Of a stretch of 64,000 bases of DNA, positions 42,788 to 51,072 are shown piece after piece. A program made the translations under genes and the position numbers. The stretch comes from Paraburkholderia hospita. GTDB lineage: Bacteria; Pseudomonadota; Gammaproteobacteria; Burkholderiales; Burkholderiaceae. Location: contig NZ_CP026106.1 in NCBI RefSeq assembly GCF_002902965.1, positions 1,550,001 through 1,614,000 of the forward strand. The letters are read 5' to 3'. Below the pieces are notes generated by a model. It was not told the DNA's origin, searched no databases, and was given only the letters and a program-made list of their open reading frames with translations. The stretch's first letter is position 1. Every line of letters begins with the position of its first letter.

Positions 42788-44812
42788 GTGACGACGCACA
42801 ACAGAAGCAGTCGCGCGAACAGGGCAGGCTCGAGCACATCCTGGGCGGGTCAAGACGGTCCGCAATCGCCGCAACGGCGCACTTTCATCGCATTCGCGGG
42901 GGCGGCAGCGGGCGCGACGCTGCTCGGCGCGCTGCCCGGTTGCGGCGGCAATCAGTCGAATTCAGCAGCGCCAACGGCAAACAGCGACCCGATCTGGGGC
43001 AGCAATGGCGCTGCCGAGCAGATCATCGCGTCGCTGCAGAAGGTCTCGCAGTCGATGTTTCCGTCCGTCGATTTCGTCGTCACCAGTTATGGCGCGCAGC
43101 CTTGTGGCGTGATTGCCGCGACTAATCCGTATGCCGCTTCGACGTCGTCGCCCACGAGTCCTGGCGCCGACCAGACCCACGCGCCCGGATCGTTCGATTC
43201 GCGTCCCGCGTTCCTTGCCGCCATCGCTGCATGCAGCGCGGCAGGCGGTGGGCGTGTCGTGGTGCCGTCAGGCACGTGGTATTGCGCGGGACCGATCGTG
43301 TTGCAGAGCAATGTGAACTTCCATCTGGGCGCGAACTGCACGATCTATTTCAGCCCGAATCCTGCCGACTACGCGAACGACGGTCCCGTCGACTGCGCAT
43401 CGAACGGCAAGCTCTATTACAGCCGCTGGCAGGCAAACGATTGCCTGAACTTCGGCGCGCCCGTCTATGCCCGCAACCAGACCAATATCGCGATCACGGG
43501 CGAGGGCGCGACCTCCGTGCTCAACGGCCAGGCAATGACGCCGTTCACGGGCAGCGGCAGCACGAGCACTTGCTGGTGGACCTGGAAGGGCACGAAGAAC
43601 GCCTATGGCTGCACCGGCCCGACGACGCCTTCGCAGGCCTACGCGAACCCGAGCAACGTCGATCTGAAAACGGTCGCGCCCGGCATATCGGATGCGCTCT
43701 ATGCGCTATTGACCAGCACCGCGACACCCTGGCAGCAGGACCAGAACTATCTGCCGGCGCTATCGGAAGCGGGCGTGCTCGTCGAGAAACGGATTTTTGG
43801 CCTCGGGCATTATCTGCGGCCGTGCATGGTCGAGTTCCTCGGCTGCACGAACGTGCTGATGGAGAACTACCGCACGAACAACACGCCGTTCTGGCAGCAC
43901 CATCCGACTGACTGTGCAAACGTCGTGATACGCGGCGTGACGGTGGACAGCATCGGCCCGAACAACGACGGCTTCGATCCCGACGCCTGCAACAACGTGC
44001 TGTGCGACGGCGTCACGTTCAACACGGGCGACGACTGCATCGCGATCAAGTCCGGCAAGGCGCTCGACACCACATACGGCCCCGCGCAGAACCACGTGAT
44101 CCAGAACTGCACGATGAACAGCGGCCACGGCGGCATCACGCTGGGCAGCGAAATGGGCGGCGGTGTGCAGAACATCTATGCGCGCAACCTGCAGATGCTC
44201 AACCAGAACTGGCAGACCAATCCGCTGAACATCGCGATCCGCATCAAGACGAACATGAATCGCGGTGGCTATGTGAAGAACTTCTACGTCGATAACGTCA
44301 CGTTGCCTAACGGCGTCAATCTCACGGGCGGCGGCTATGGCAGCGCGTTGCTGGCGGGCAGCCCGATCAATGCGACGGTGCCACTTGGCGTGGAGACGGC
44401 GTCTGCCGCCAACCCTTCGGCGGCGCAGGGCGGGCTGATCACATTCGATTGCGACTATCAGCCCGCCAACGACGCCGTGCGCACACGCCCCGCGCTCGTG
44501 CAGAACGTGAACATCTCCAACGTGACGGCGAGCAACGTAACGGTAAACGGCGTAACGGCCTCGTGCTTCCAGGCGATCGTCGCGCAGGGCCCCGTCGCGT
44601 TCGACTACAACGGTCCCGCGCCGACGCCCGCGATTCCACCCATCTCGGGCGTCACGATCACAAACTGCAATCTCGGCACGCCTGTATGCAATGGCACGGC
44701 AAGCTCGACCACGCCGGGGCCGATCTACGCGTACAACGTGAACGCGATTTCGCTGTCCAATGTGACGATCGGCGGGACGGTCTACAACACCTCGGTCGTG
44801 GACTCGCGATGA
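42788..44812 (+). CDS. GH28 polygalacturonase-like glycosidase, Tat lipoprotein
   Basis: A 674-residue exported pectin-degrading enzyme. The N-terminus has a twin-arginine motif QRRTFIAFAG, a hydrophobic stretch and a lipobox LPGC, so it should be Tat-exported and lipid-anchored. The GH28 beta-helix carries all signature motifs: NNDGFDPD (about residue 391), GDDCIAIKSGK (about 414), SGHGGITLGSEM (about 445) and IRIKT (about 484), supplying the three Asp, His, Arg and Lys. The start is GTG preceded by AAGGAG; an ATG 27 codons upstream lacks one. It probably releases galacturonate from pectin or oligogalacturonides. Divergent from the galacturonate operon. Confidence 0.87.
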   Translation: MTTHNRSSRANRAGSSTSWAGQDGPQSPQRRTFIAFAGAAAGATLLGALPGCGGNQSNSAAPTANSDPIWGSNGAAEQIIASLQKVSQSMFPSVDFVVTSYGAQPCGVIAATNPYAASTSSPTSPGADQTHAPGSFDSRPAFLAAIAACSAAGGGRVVVPSGTWYCAGPIVLQSNVNFHLGANCTIYFSPNPADYANDGPVDCASNGKLYYSRWQANDCLNFGAPVYARNQTNIAITGEGATSVLNGQAMTPFTGSGSTSTCWWTWKGTKNAYGCTGPTTPSQAYANPSNVDLKTVAPGISDALYALLTSTATPWQQDQNYLPALSEAGVLVEKRIFGLGHYLRPCMVEFLGCTNVLMENYRTNNTPFWQHHPTDCANVVIRGVTVDSIGPNNDGFDPDACNNVLCDGVTFNTGDDCIAIKSGKALDTTYGPAQNHVIQNCTMNSGHGGITLGSEMGGGVQNIYARNLQMLNQNWQTNPLNIAIRIKTNMNRGGYVKNFYVDNVTLPNGVNLTGGGYGSALLAGSPINATVPLGVETASAANPSAAQGGLITFDCDYQPANDAVRTRPALVQNVNISNVTASNVTVNGVTASCFQAIVAQGPVAFDYNGPAPTPAIPPISGVTITNCNLGTPVCNGTASSTTPGPIYAYNVNAISLSNVTIGGTVYNTSVVDSR

Positions 44813-45046
44813 AGCTCGAAACGCCCGTCGTATAAGGCTTTTAGCCGCATGACATGAGTCGACATAATTCGTCGATAGCCATCATTCGGGCGCTCTTCCA
44901 TACTGCGTTCCGCGTGCAGAGCTAACCGAACACAACAACAGAACGACACCGGCGATTCACGCACCCGTGACATCGCCGATGTTGCTTCGAGTGAAGCCAA
45001 ATATCGGACGATCTGCTTAATCTTCTGACCGATGACAGGACTTCAC

Positions 45047-45820
45047 ATGTTTGCAGCTCTCAACTCCGTTCGTGGCAAGACCCTTCGCAGCGCTTCCGCT
45101 GCACTCGCATTCAGCGCGCTGCTGCTGAGCGGCTGCGCCGCAGCCAGCGTCACGAACACCGCCCAATATTCGACGCTCACGCAACCGAACCCGCAGAACG
45201 TCTATGTCTACACGTTCGCGAGCAACCCGGAATCCGTGAAGCTCGACAACAGCGGCCTCATTCACAAACTGAGCGCAAGCTTCTCCGGTTCGTCGCAAAC
45301 GTCGCAATCGTCGCAGACGCAGGAAGCAACCGCCGCCAGCGACACACTGACGGATGAAGTCGTCGCGAAACTCCAGTCGATGGGCATGCACGCGATCCGC
45401 ACCGACGCACCGCCGCCCGCTGACCAGAACGTGCTGATCGTCGAAGGCGCGGTCGGCTCGATCGATGCGGGCAACCATCGCCGCCGCACGCTGATCGGCC
45501 TCGGCGCCGGCAAGAGCGAAGTGACAGCGCACGTGCAGGTGCTGTACAAGCCGGCAGGCGGCATGCCGCAACTGGTGCAGACGTTCGACGCCGACGCGAA
45601 CAGCGGCCATATGCCGGGTGTCGCGGAAACGGCGGGCGTCGGCGCAGTGGCGGGACATGTCGCGACATCGGCGGCGGTTGGCGGCGCGCTGCATGTCGGC
45701 TCGGAGCACAAGAACGATACCGTCACGAGCGACGCGAAGAAACTGGCCGACTCGGTGGCGAAGCAGGTTGCGCAGATCGGCGTCGCGCAAGGATGGATGT
45801 CGGGCGACCTGGTGAAATAA
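45047..45820 (+). CDS. Lipoprotein, DUF4410-like
   Basis: A 257-residue predicted outer-membrane or periplasmic lipoprotein. A basic start, hydrophobic ASAALAFSALLLSGC and lipobox LLSG-C mark a signal peptidase II signal. The mature part fits DUF4410: NVYVYTFASNPESVKL, DEVVAKLQSMGMHAI and IVEGAVGSIDAGNHRRRTLI then GLGAGKSEVTAHVQVLY. No function is known. AGGA lies before the ATG. It stands alone, with GC-rich hairpins downstream. Serine/threonine/glutamine-rich residues 80-100 probably form a flexible loop. Confidence 0.75.
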   Translation: MFAALNSVRGKTLRSASAALAFSALLLSGCAAASVTNTAQYSTLTQPNPQNVYVYTFASNPESVKLDNSGLIHKLSASFSGSSQTSQSSQTQEATAASDTLTDEVVAKLQSMGMHAIRTDAPPPADQNVLIVEGAVGSIDAGNHRRRTLIGLGAGKSEVTAHVQVLYKPAGGMPQLVQTFDADANSGHMPGVAETAGVGAVAGHVATSAAVGGALHVGSEHKNDTVTSDAKKLADSVAKQVAQIGVAQGWMSGDLVK

Positions 45821-45841
45821 CGGGGGAAAAAACGGGGGAAT

Positions 45842-45867
45842 CGAGGCCGCGTATTTTCGCGGCCTCG
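45842..45867. terminator. Strong hairpin between the lipoprotein gene and acdS
   Basis: CGAGGCCGCG and CGCGGCCTCG form a 10-bp perfect stem around TATTTT. It is 22 bp after the lipoprotein stop. No immediate T-run follows on the plus strand; on the minus strand a six-T run starts about ten bases later, so it may slow transcription from either side. Confidence 0.6.
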
Positions 45868-45882
45868 GTGCGAGGAGACGGG

Positions 45883-45924
45883 TGGCGATGCCCCGATACG
45901 TTGCGGCATCGCCATTTGTTTTTG
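45883..45924 (+). terminator. Rho-independent terminator
   Basis: TGGCGATGCC (45883-45892) and GGCATCGCCA (45905-45914) form a 10-bp stem with an 11-base loop, followed by TTTGTTTTTG. It ends plus-strand transcription of the lipoprotein gene before the converging acdS. Confidence 0.8.
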
Positions 45925-45932
45925 TACCGCGA

Positions 45933-46949
45933 TCAGCCTTCGCGGAACAGGAAGCTATAGGCGTTCAGCGCGGGCACGCCGCCCAGATGCGCATACACCA
46001 CCTTCGAGCCTTCCGGAAATTCGCCGCGCCGCACCTTGTCGATCATCCCGTGCATCGACTTGCCTTCGTAGACGGGATCGGTCATCACACCTTCGAGCCG
46101 CGCGCACAGGCGGATCGCTTCGAGCGTGCCTTCGTTCGGCAAGCCGTATTCTGGGCCGCCGTAACGCGTGTCGAGCACGACGTCCTGCGCGGTGATGTCG
46201 CGGCCCAGATTGACCAGTTCGGCCGTGCGCTTCGCGATGCGTGTGATCTGCTCGCGCGTCTGTTCCGGTTTCGCCGAAGCGTCGATGCCGATCACGCGGT
46301 CCGCGCGCCCGTCCGCCGCGAAGCCGACCACCATCCCAGCCTGCGTGCTGCCCGTCACCGAGCACACGACGATGTAGTCGAACTTGAAGCCCAGTTCCTC
46401 TTCCTGCTGCCGCACTTCCTCCGCGAAGCCGACAAAGCCCAGTCCGCCGAGCGGATGGTCCGAGCAGCCGGCGGGAATCGCATACGGCTTGCCGCCTGCC
46501 GCGCGCACGCTGTCGAGCGCGTCTTCCCAGCTCTTGCGAAAGCCGATGTCGAAGCCGTCGGGCACCAGCCGCACGTCCGCGCCCATGATGCGCGACATCT
46601 GGATATTGCCGACGCGGTCGTACACGGCGTCGGAATAGTTCACCCAGTTCTCCTGCACGAGCACGCACTTCATGCCCAGATGCGCAGCGACGGCGGCCAC
46701 CTGGCGCGTCTGGTTCGACTGGATGCCGCCGATCGACACGAGCGTATCGCAGCCCTGCGCGAGCGCCTCGGGAATCAGGTATTCGAGCTTGCGCGTCTTG
46801 TTGCCGCCGAACGCGAGCCCGCTATTGCAGTCCTCGCGCTTCGCGTATAGCTGGACCTTGCCGCCGAGATGATCGGAAAGGCGCGCAAGCGGCTGGATCG
46901 GCGTCGGCCCGAAGGTGAGGGGGTAGCGGGGGAAACGTTGCAGGTTCAT
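45933..46949 (-). CDS. acdS: 1-aminocyclopropane-1-carboxylate (ACC) deaminase
   Basis: A 338-residue PLP enzyme that converts ACC, the plant ethylene precursor, to alpha-ketobutyrate and ammonia, lowering plant stress ethylene. The PLP lysine is K51 in [12 protein letters not shown], the nucleophile Ser lies in [18 protein letters not shown], and the residues that separate true AcdS from D-cysteine desulfhydrase are present: Glu in [11 protein letters not shown] and Leu in [12 protein letters not shown]. Length matches characterised Burkholderia AcdS. It is divergent from the Lrp-type gene acdR, the standard activator in this group. Strong sign of a plant-associated life style. Confidence 0.95.
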   Translation of the reverse strand: MNLQRFPRYPLTFGPTPIQPLARLSDHLGGKVQLYAKREDCNSGLAFGGNKTRKLEYLIPEALAQGCDTLVSIGGIQSNQTRQVAAVAAHLGMKCVLVQENWVNYSDAVYDRVGNIQMSRIMGADVRLVPDGFDIGFRKSWEDALDSVRAAGGKPYAIPAGCSDHPLGGLGFVGFAEEVRQQEEELGFKFDYIVVCSVTGSTQAGMVVGFAADGRADRVIGIDASAKPEQTREQITRIAKRTAELVNLGRDITAQDVVLDTRYGGPEYGLPNEGTLEAIRLCARLEGVMTDPVYEGKSMHGMIDKVRRGEFPEGSKVVYAHLGGVPALNAYSFLFREG

Positions 46950-47106
46950 GGTCGAGGTCCGTTGTCTGGGAGGGCGCGAACGGTGCCGCGCTGACAGACA
47001 TGATAGGAAAGACCCTGCGAAATGAGCTTGCGAAATAATTCGGTCAAAGCTACTTTAAAAAACGAATCCAAGCCATTAAGCCTTTGTTAGTTTCTTAAGA
47101 TAAGCC

Positions 47107-47616
47107 ATGTGCGCAACAAAATTACGCAACCAATCTGCCGAAGAAGCCACGCCGCTGTCGCAACTCGACCGCATCGATCGCGCGATCCTCAAGCAGCTCC
47201 AGCAAGACGCGTCGATCTCGAACGTCGCGCTGGCGGCGAAGGTGAAGCTGAGCGCGCCCGCGTGCCTGCGGCGCGTCGAGCGGCTCAAGGAAATGGGACT
47301 GATCCGGGCGACGGTCGCGCTGCTCGATCCGAAAGCGCTCGGCGCGGGGATGCTGGTGGTGATCGGCGTCGTGCTCGACCGCTCGACGCCCGAAACCTTC
47401 GCCGCGTTCGAAAAGGCCGCGCAAAAGGTGTCGGGCTGCATGGAGTGCCATGTCGTGACGGGGGAGTTCGATTACTTCATGCTCGTGCGCACGCGCGACA
47501 GCGAGAGCTTCAACCGGCTGCACGCGGAGCAATTGCTATACCTGCCGGGCGTGCGGCAGATCCGCAGCTTCATGGTGCTCAAGGAAATCCTGTCGACGAC
47601 GAAGTTTCCGTTCTGA
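47107..47616 (+). CDS. acdR: Lrp/AsnC-type regulator of acdS
   Basis: A 169-residue Lrp-family activator. The N-terminal helix-turn-helix (about 18-70) includes LDRIDRAILKQLQQDASISN and SAPACLRRVERLKEMGLIRA; the C-terminal RAM effector domain has GCMECHVVTGEFDYFMLVRT and the end LPGVRQIRSFMVLKEI. It is divergent from acdS across 157 AT-richer bp, the arrangement known for AcdR-controlled ACC deaminase genes, where ACC and leucine modulate binding. No perfect Lrp box could be assigned by eye. Confidence 0.88.
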   Translation: MCATKLRNQSAEEATPLSQLDRIDRAILKQLQQDASISNVALAAKVKLSAPACLRRVERLKEMGLIRATVALLDPKALGAGMLVVIGVVLDRSTPETFAAFEKAAQKVSGCMECHVVTGEFDYFMLVRTRDSESFNRLHAEQLLYLPGVRQIRSFMVLKEILSTTKFPF

Positions 47617-47734
47617 GGTGTTCGAAGTCGCGCCAAAAGCGCAGGCATAGGGTTTGATCAGGGTTTGATCGGCATGCCGACAGCCTGGCGGTGCTTATAC
47701 AATGACCGCGCAGAGAGAGGCCATATAACAGGCG

Positions 47735-50170
47735 ATGAGCGACGACGACAAGGACATCGGCAGCGCGGCGGGCGACGACGCGAAGCCGCCTGAACCGCAC
47801 GCGGACGAAAGCGCCGCGGCGAGCGGGACGACCGCGCGCGCCGCCAACTTCAGCAGCGAATGGCTCCGCCTGTGGGCCGAATCCACCACCGACTACTCGA
47901 TCTTCGCGCTCGCGCCGAACGGCATAATCATCAGCTGGAATCGCGGCGGCGAGACGATCCAGGGCTACCAGCCCGACGAGATTCTCGGCCAGCACGTGCG
48001 CGTTATGTACACCGACGAAGACCAGCGCGCAGGCTTGCCGGAACTCGGCCTTCAGCGTGCCCGTGAAGACGGCCGCTACGAAATGGAAGGCTGGCGCTTG
48101 CGCAAGGACGGCAGCCTGTTCTGGGCGAACGTCATCATCACGGCGCTCTACGCACCCGACGGGGACCTGCTCGGCTATGGGCGCGTCGTGCGCGACATCA
48201 GCGACAAGAAGAACGCCACCGACGCCGCCCTCGAAAGCGACCGGAGCTTCCGGCTGCTGGTGCAGGGCGTGAACGACTACGCGATCTTCATGCTGTCTCC
48301 GGAAGGCTGCGTCACCAACTGGAATCCGGGCGCGCGGCGCATCAAGGGCTACACCGACGAGCAGATCATCGGCTCGCATTTCTCGTGCTTCTACACGCCG
48401 GAAGACGCCGCAGCGGGCGTGCCGCAGCGCGGCCTGCAAACGGCCGAGCGCGAAGGCCGCTGGGAAGCCGAAGGCTGGCGCGTGCGGCGCGACGGCAGCC
48501 GGTTCTGGGCGCATGTCGTGATCGACGCGATCCGCGACGAGAACGGCGTGCTGATCGGCTTCGCGAAGATCACACGCGACATCACCGAGCGCCGCCAGGC
48601 GGCCGAACTGCTCGACCAGACCCGTAACGCGCTGTTTCAGTCGCAGAAGATGGAAGCGCTCGGCAAGATGACGGGCGGCGTCGCGCATGACTTCAACAAT
48701 GTGCTGCAGGTGCTGCGCGGCAATCTGGAACTGCTCGGCGCGCGCCACGACGATGCGTGGAGCCGGGCGCGCGTCGGCCGCGCGATCGAGGCCGTCGAGC
48801 GCGGCTCGAAGCTCGCGTCGCAACTGCTCGCGTTCGGCCGCCGCCAGGCGCTGCAACCCGTCACGAGCCATCTCGGCGACGTGCTGCACGGCATGGAAGA
48901 CCTGCTGCGCCGCGCGCTCGGCGAGCGTGTGCAGGTGCGGGTTCATGAATCGCGTGCGAGCGGCGAGCTATGGAACGTGCTCGTCGATACGCATCAACTG
49001 GAAAACGTCGTGCTCAACCTGGCCATCAATTCGCGCGATGCCATGCCCGAGGGCGGCATGCTGACCTTCGGGCTGTCGAACGCGGTGCTGTACGCGCAAG
49101 CCGCCGTGGCCGCGCAGGTCGAGCCGGGCGAGTACGAGAAGATGACCGTCACCGATACAGGCGCGGGCATGAGCGCGGAAGTCGTCGAGCGCGCGTTCGA
49201 TCCGTTCTTCACGACGAAGCCCGAAGGCGAAGGCACAGGGCTGGGCCTGAGCATGGCCTATGGCTTCGTGCTGCAAAGCGGCGGGCACATCGAACTGGCG
49301 AGCACGCCGGGCGTTGGCACGACGGTGACGATCTATCTGCCGCGCTCGACGGACGCGCTTATCGAGCGGCCTGTCGCTCAAGCCAAGCCCGAGTCCGAGG
49401 AAGCGCTGCGCGGAGGCGAAACCGTGCTCGTCGTCGAAGACGACCGGCGCGTGCAGCTGACCGTTGTCGACATGCTGTCGCAACTCGGCTACGGCGTGCT
49501 GACGGCGAACGACGCGACGGAGGCGCTGACCGTTTTGCGCAGCGGCGCGAAGGTCGAGCTGCTGTTCAGCGATGTCGTGATGCCGGGCCCGCTGCTGAGT
49601 CCCGAGATGGCGCGTCAGGCGCAATTGATGCGGCCGTCGTTGAAGGTGTTGTTTACGTCGGGCCACACGCGCGACACGATGGGCCTCGACGCGCAGCTGC
49701 GGCGCGGCGCCGATCTGCTGCAAAAGCCGTATAGCCGTTTGCAGCTCGCGCGAAAAATACGCGACGTGTTCGACGGCACGGCGCGCACGACGCACGACGC
49801 GGCGCAGCATGATACGCCGCGCAAGCTGCACATTCTCGTCGTCGAAGACGACCGGGACGCCCGCGATGCGCTGTGCGAGCTGCTCGGACTGCTCGGTCAC
49901 ACCTGGGACGCAGTGGCCAACGCAGAGGAGGCGCTGAAACGCCTGCAACTGCATCCGTTCGATGTGCTGCTGACCGATCTCACGCTGCCCGGCATGTCCG
50001 GCCTCGACCTTGCGCGCGCGGCGGTCGCGATGCACGCCGCGCAGCACGTAGTGTTCTCATCCGGTCACGGTGCGCCGTTGCACGACGAATCGCTGCCGTT
50101 CACCTGGACGGCGTTGCGCAAGCCTTATTCATTCGATCAACTGAAGGCCGTGCTCGACGCGCAACATTGA
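47735..50170 (+). CDS. Hybrid histidine kinase with two PAS and two receiver domains
   Basis: An 811-residue cytoplasmic sensor with no transmembrane segment. Order: PAS1 (about 45-160, TTDYSIFALAPNGIIISWN), PAS2 (about 170-285, VNDYAIFMLSPEGCVTNWN), HisKA with the phosphoacceptor His in GGVAHDFNNVLQVLRGN, HATPase (NLAINSRDAMPEGG, VTDTGAGMSAEVVERAFDPF, GTGLGLSMAYGFV), receiver 1 (about 560-680, VLVVEDDRRVQL; its acceptor Asp in LLFSDVVMPG) and receiver 2 (about 690-810, LVVEDDRDARDA; Asp in VLLTDLTLPGMSG). The paired PAS domains suggest a redox, light or small-molecule signal. No output partner is adjacent. Weak ribosome site; start by length. Confidence 0.88.
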   Translation: MSDDDKDIGSAAGDDAKPPEPHADESAAASGTTARAANFSSEWLRLWAESTTDYSIFALAPNGIIISWNRGGETIQGYQPDEILGQHVRVMYTDEDQRAGLPELGLQRAREDGRYEMEGWRLRKDGSLFWANVIITALYAPDGDLLGYGRVVRDISDKKNATDAALESDRSFRLLVQGVNDYAIFMLSPEGCVTNWNPGARRIKGYTDEQIIGSHFSCFYTPEDAAAGVPQRGLQTAEREGRWEAEGWRVRRDGSRFWAHVVIDAIRDENGVLIGFAKITRDITERRQAAELLDQTRNALFQSQKMEALGKMTGGVAHDFNNVLQVLRGNLELLGARHDDAWSRARVGRAIEAVERGSKLASQLLAFGRRQALQPVTSHLGDVLHGMEDLLRRALGERVQVRVHESRASGELWNVLVDTHQLENVVLNLAINSRDAMPEGGMLTFGLSNAVLYAQAAVAAQVEPGEYEKMTVTDTGAGMSAEVVERAFDPFFTTKPEGEGTGLGLSMAYGFVLQSGGHIELASTPGVGTTVTIYLPRSTDALIERPVAQAKPESEEALRGGETVLVVEDDRRVQLTVVDMLSQLGYGVLTANDATEALTVLRSGAKVELLFSDVVMPGPLLSPEMARQAQLMRPSLKVLFTSGHTRDTMGLDAQLRRGADLLQKPYSRLQLARKIRDVFDGTARTTHDAAQHDTPRKLHILVVEDDRDARDALCELLGLLGHTWDAVANAEEALKRLQLHPFDVLLTDLTLPGMSGLDLARAAVAMHAAQHVVFSSGHGAPLHDESLPFTWTALRKPYSFDQLKAVLDAQH

Positions 50171-50321
50171 CGCGGGACAGTTCGCTTCCCGCGGTTCATC
50201 CGTCGCTTTCGCGTGCTGCTTCGGGCTGAGCGCGGCGTCGAAGGGCGTATGGAGCGACCCGTCGAACGGTACGTCGAAAGGCACACCGAAAGGCACGTGT
50301 AAAGTCAGTTGCCCAAAAACA

Positions 50322-50356
50322 AACGCAGCGCGCGGCATGACACCGTGCGCTGCGTT
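50322..50356 (-). terminator. Terminator of the small acidic protein gene
   Basis: AACGCAGCGC (50322-50331) and GCGCTGCGTT (50347-50356) form a 10-bp stem with a 15-base loop. On the minus strand it is followed by TTTGTTTTTGG. It lies 31 bp past the stop of the 53-residue gene, supporting that gene as real. Confidence 0.75.
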
Positions 50357-50387
50357 CTTCCTTACGTCTCCGTCAGTTCGCTAGACG

Positions 50388-50549
50388 TTAGCGGGAGCCT
50401 TCCGCATCGTCCTCTTCTTCATCGTCCAGGTCGTCGTCGAGATCGTCGTCATCGTCGAGCGTGATCCGACCCATGCCGACGCCCGCATCCTTATCCGCAT
50501 ACGGTTGACGTGGGGCGTTTTCGTCCGGGGCGTAATTCTTTCTGACCAT
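50388..50549 (-). CDS. Small highly acidic protein, hypothetical
   Basis: A 53-residue protein starting MVRKNYAPDENAPRQPYADK and ending in a run of Asp and Glu (ITLDDDDDLDDDLDDEEEDD then AEGSR). GGAG lies 7 bases before ATG 50549; ATG 50561 would add MELP. A terminator follows. There is no signal peptide or membrane segment. I recall similar short acidic-tail proteins in Burkholderia genomes but know no function; acidic tails can mimic nucleic acid or bind basic proteins or metals. The repeated GAC/GAA codons could also arise from repeat expansion. Confidence 0.6.
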   Translation of the reverse strand: MVRKNYAPDENAPRQPYADKDAGVGMGRITLDDDDDLDDDLDDEEEDDAEGSR

Positions 50550-50614
50550 TGGCAGCTCCATGAAGAAAGTTGAACGAACCCGCAGAGCGCGCAAGCGATG
50601 CGCCTGCGCTTCAC

Positions 50615-51072
50615 CGCGAACTTCCAATGATGCTCCCGTGCGATCCGCGCGACCAGTGGTATGTGATCGAATGTGACACGTGCGAGCGTGCTGCGGTGCA
50701 CCGTCACGTCGATCAGGCGGCCGGCGGGGTGCATCCAGATGCGGTCGAGCGCGATGGAAAGGTGCGAGGGGCCGGGGCCGCCTGAAAATGGGTGACGAGC
50801 ATGGGCAACGCGTGGCCCCAGACGAACCACGCGTTGAGGTGAACCACCCGTTGAGGTCGCCCATCAGCAGCACGGGCATGCGCGGTGTATCGAAAATGCG
50901 GAAATCAGTGCGCGAATCCCAGATGTGTCGCGACCACACGGAGCGCCGAGCCGGGGCCGTCCGTTTCCACATCGATGTCGAGCGCGCCGCGGGCCGCTCG
51001 CGTGCCGAACGACAGATCGAGCGAACGCGCCGCGCAGATCGGCCACCGGCCGAGGATCGCGTTTCCGTTCAC
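50615..51072 (-). pseudogene. Decayed endonuclease/exonuclease/phosphatase (EEP) family gene
   Basis: Three pieces of one EEP-family protein lie in order but in different frames: NGNAILGRWPICAARSLDLS to LRVVATHLGFAH (51072-50905), RMPVLLMGDLNGWF (about 50900-50841) and IALDRIWMHPAGRLIDVTVH to DHIPLVARIAREH (about 50830-50615). These cover the conserved THLG, GDLN and DH motifs of the fold. The first ~110 residues are missing, about 20 residues between THLG and GDLN are lost, and at least two frameshifts separate the pieces. The fragment begins exactly at the end of the preceding oxidoreductase gene, overlapping its stop as GTGA, so a deletion probably fused them. Confidence 0.75.

Noticed and set aside
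45933..46949. D-cysteine desulfhydrase instead of ACC deaminase
   Set aside because: The diagnostic Glu and Leu segments of true ACC deaminase are present, and an acdR gene is divergent.
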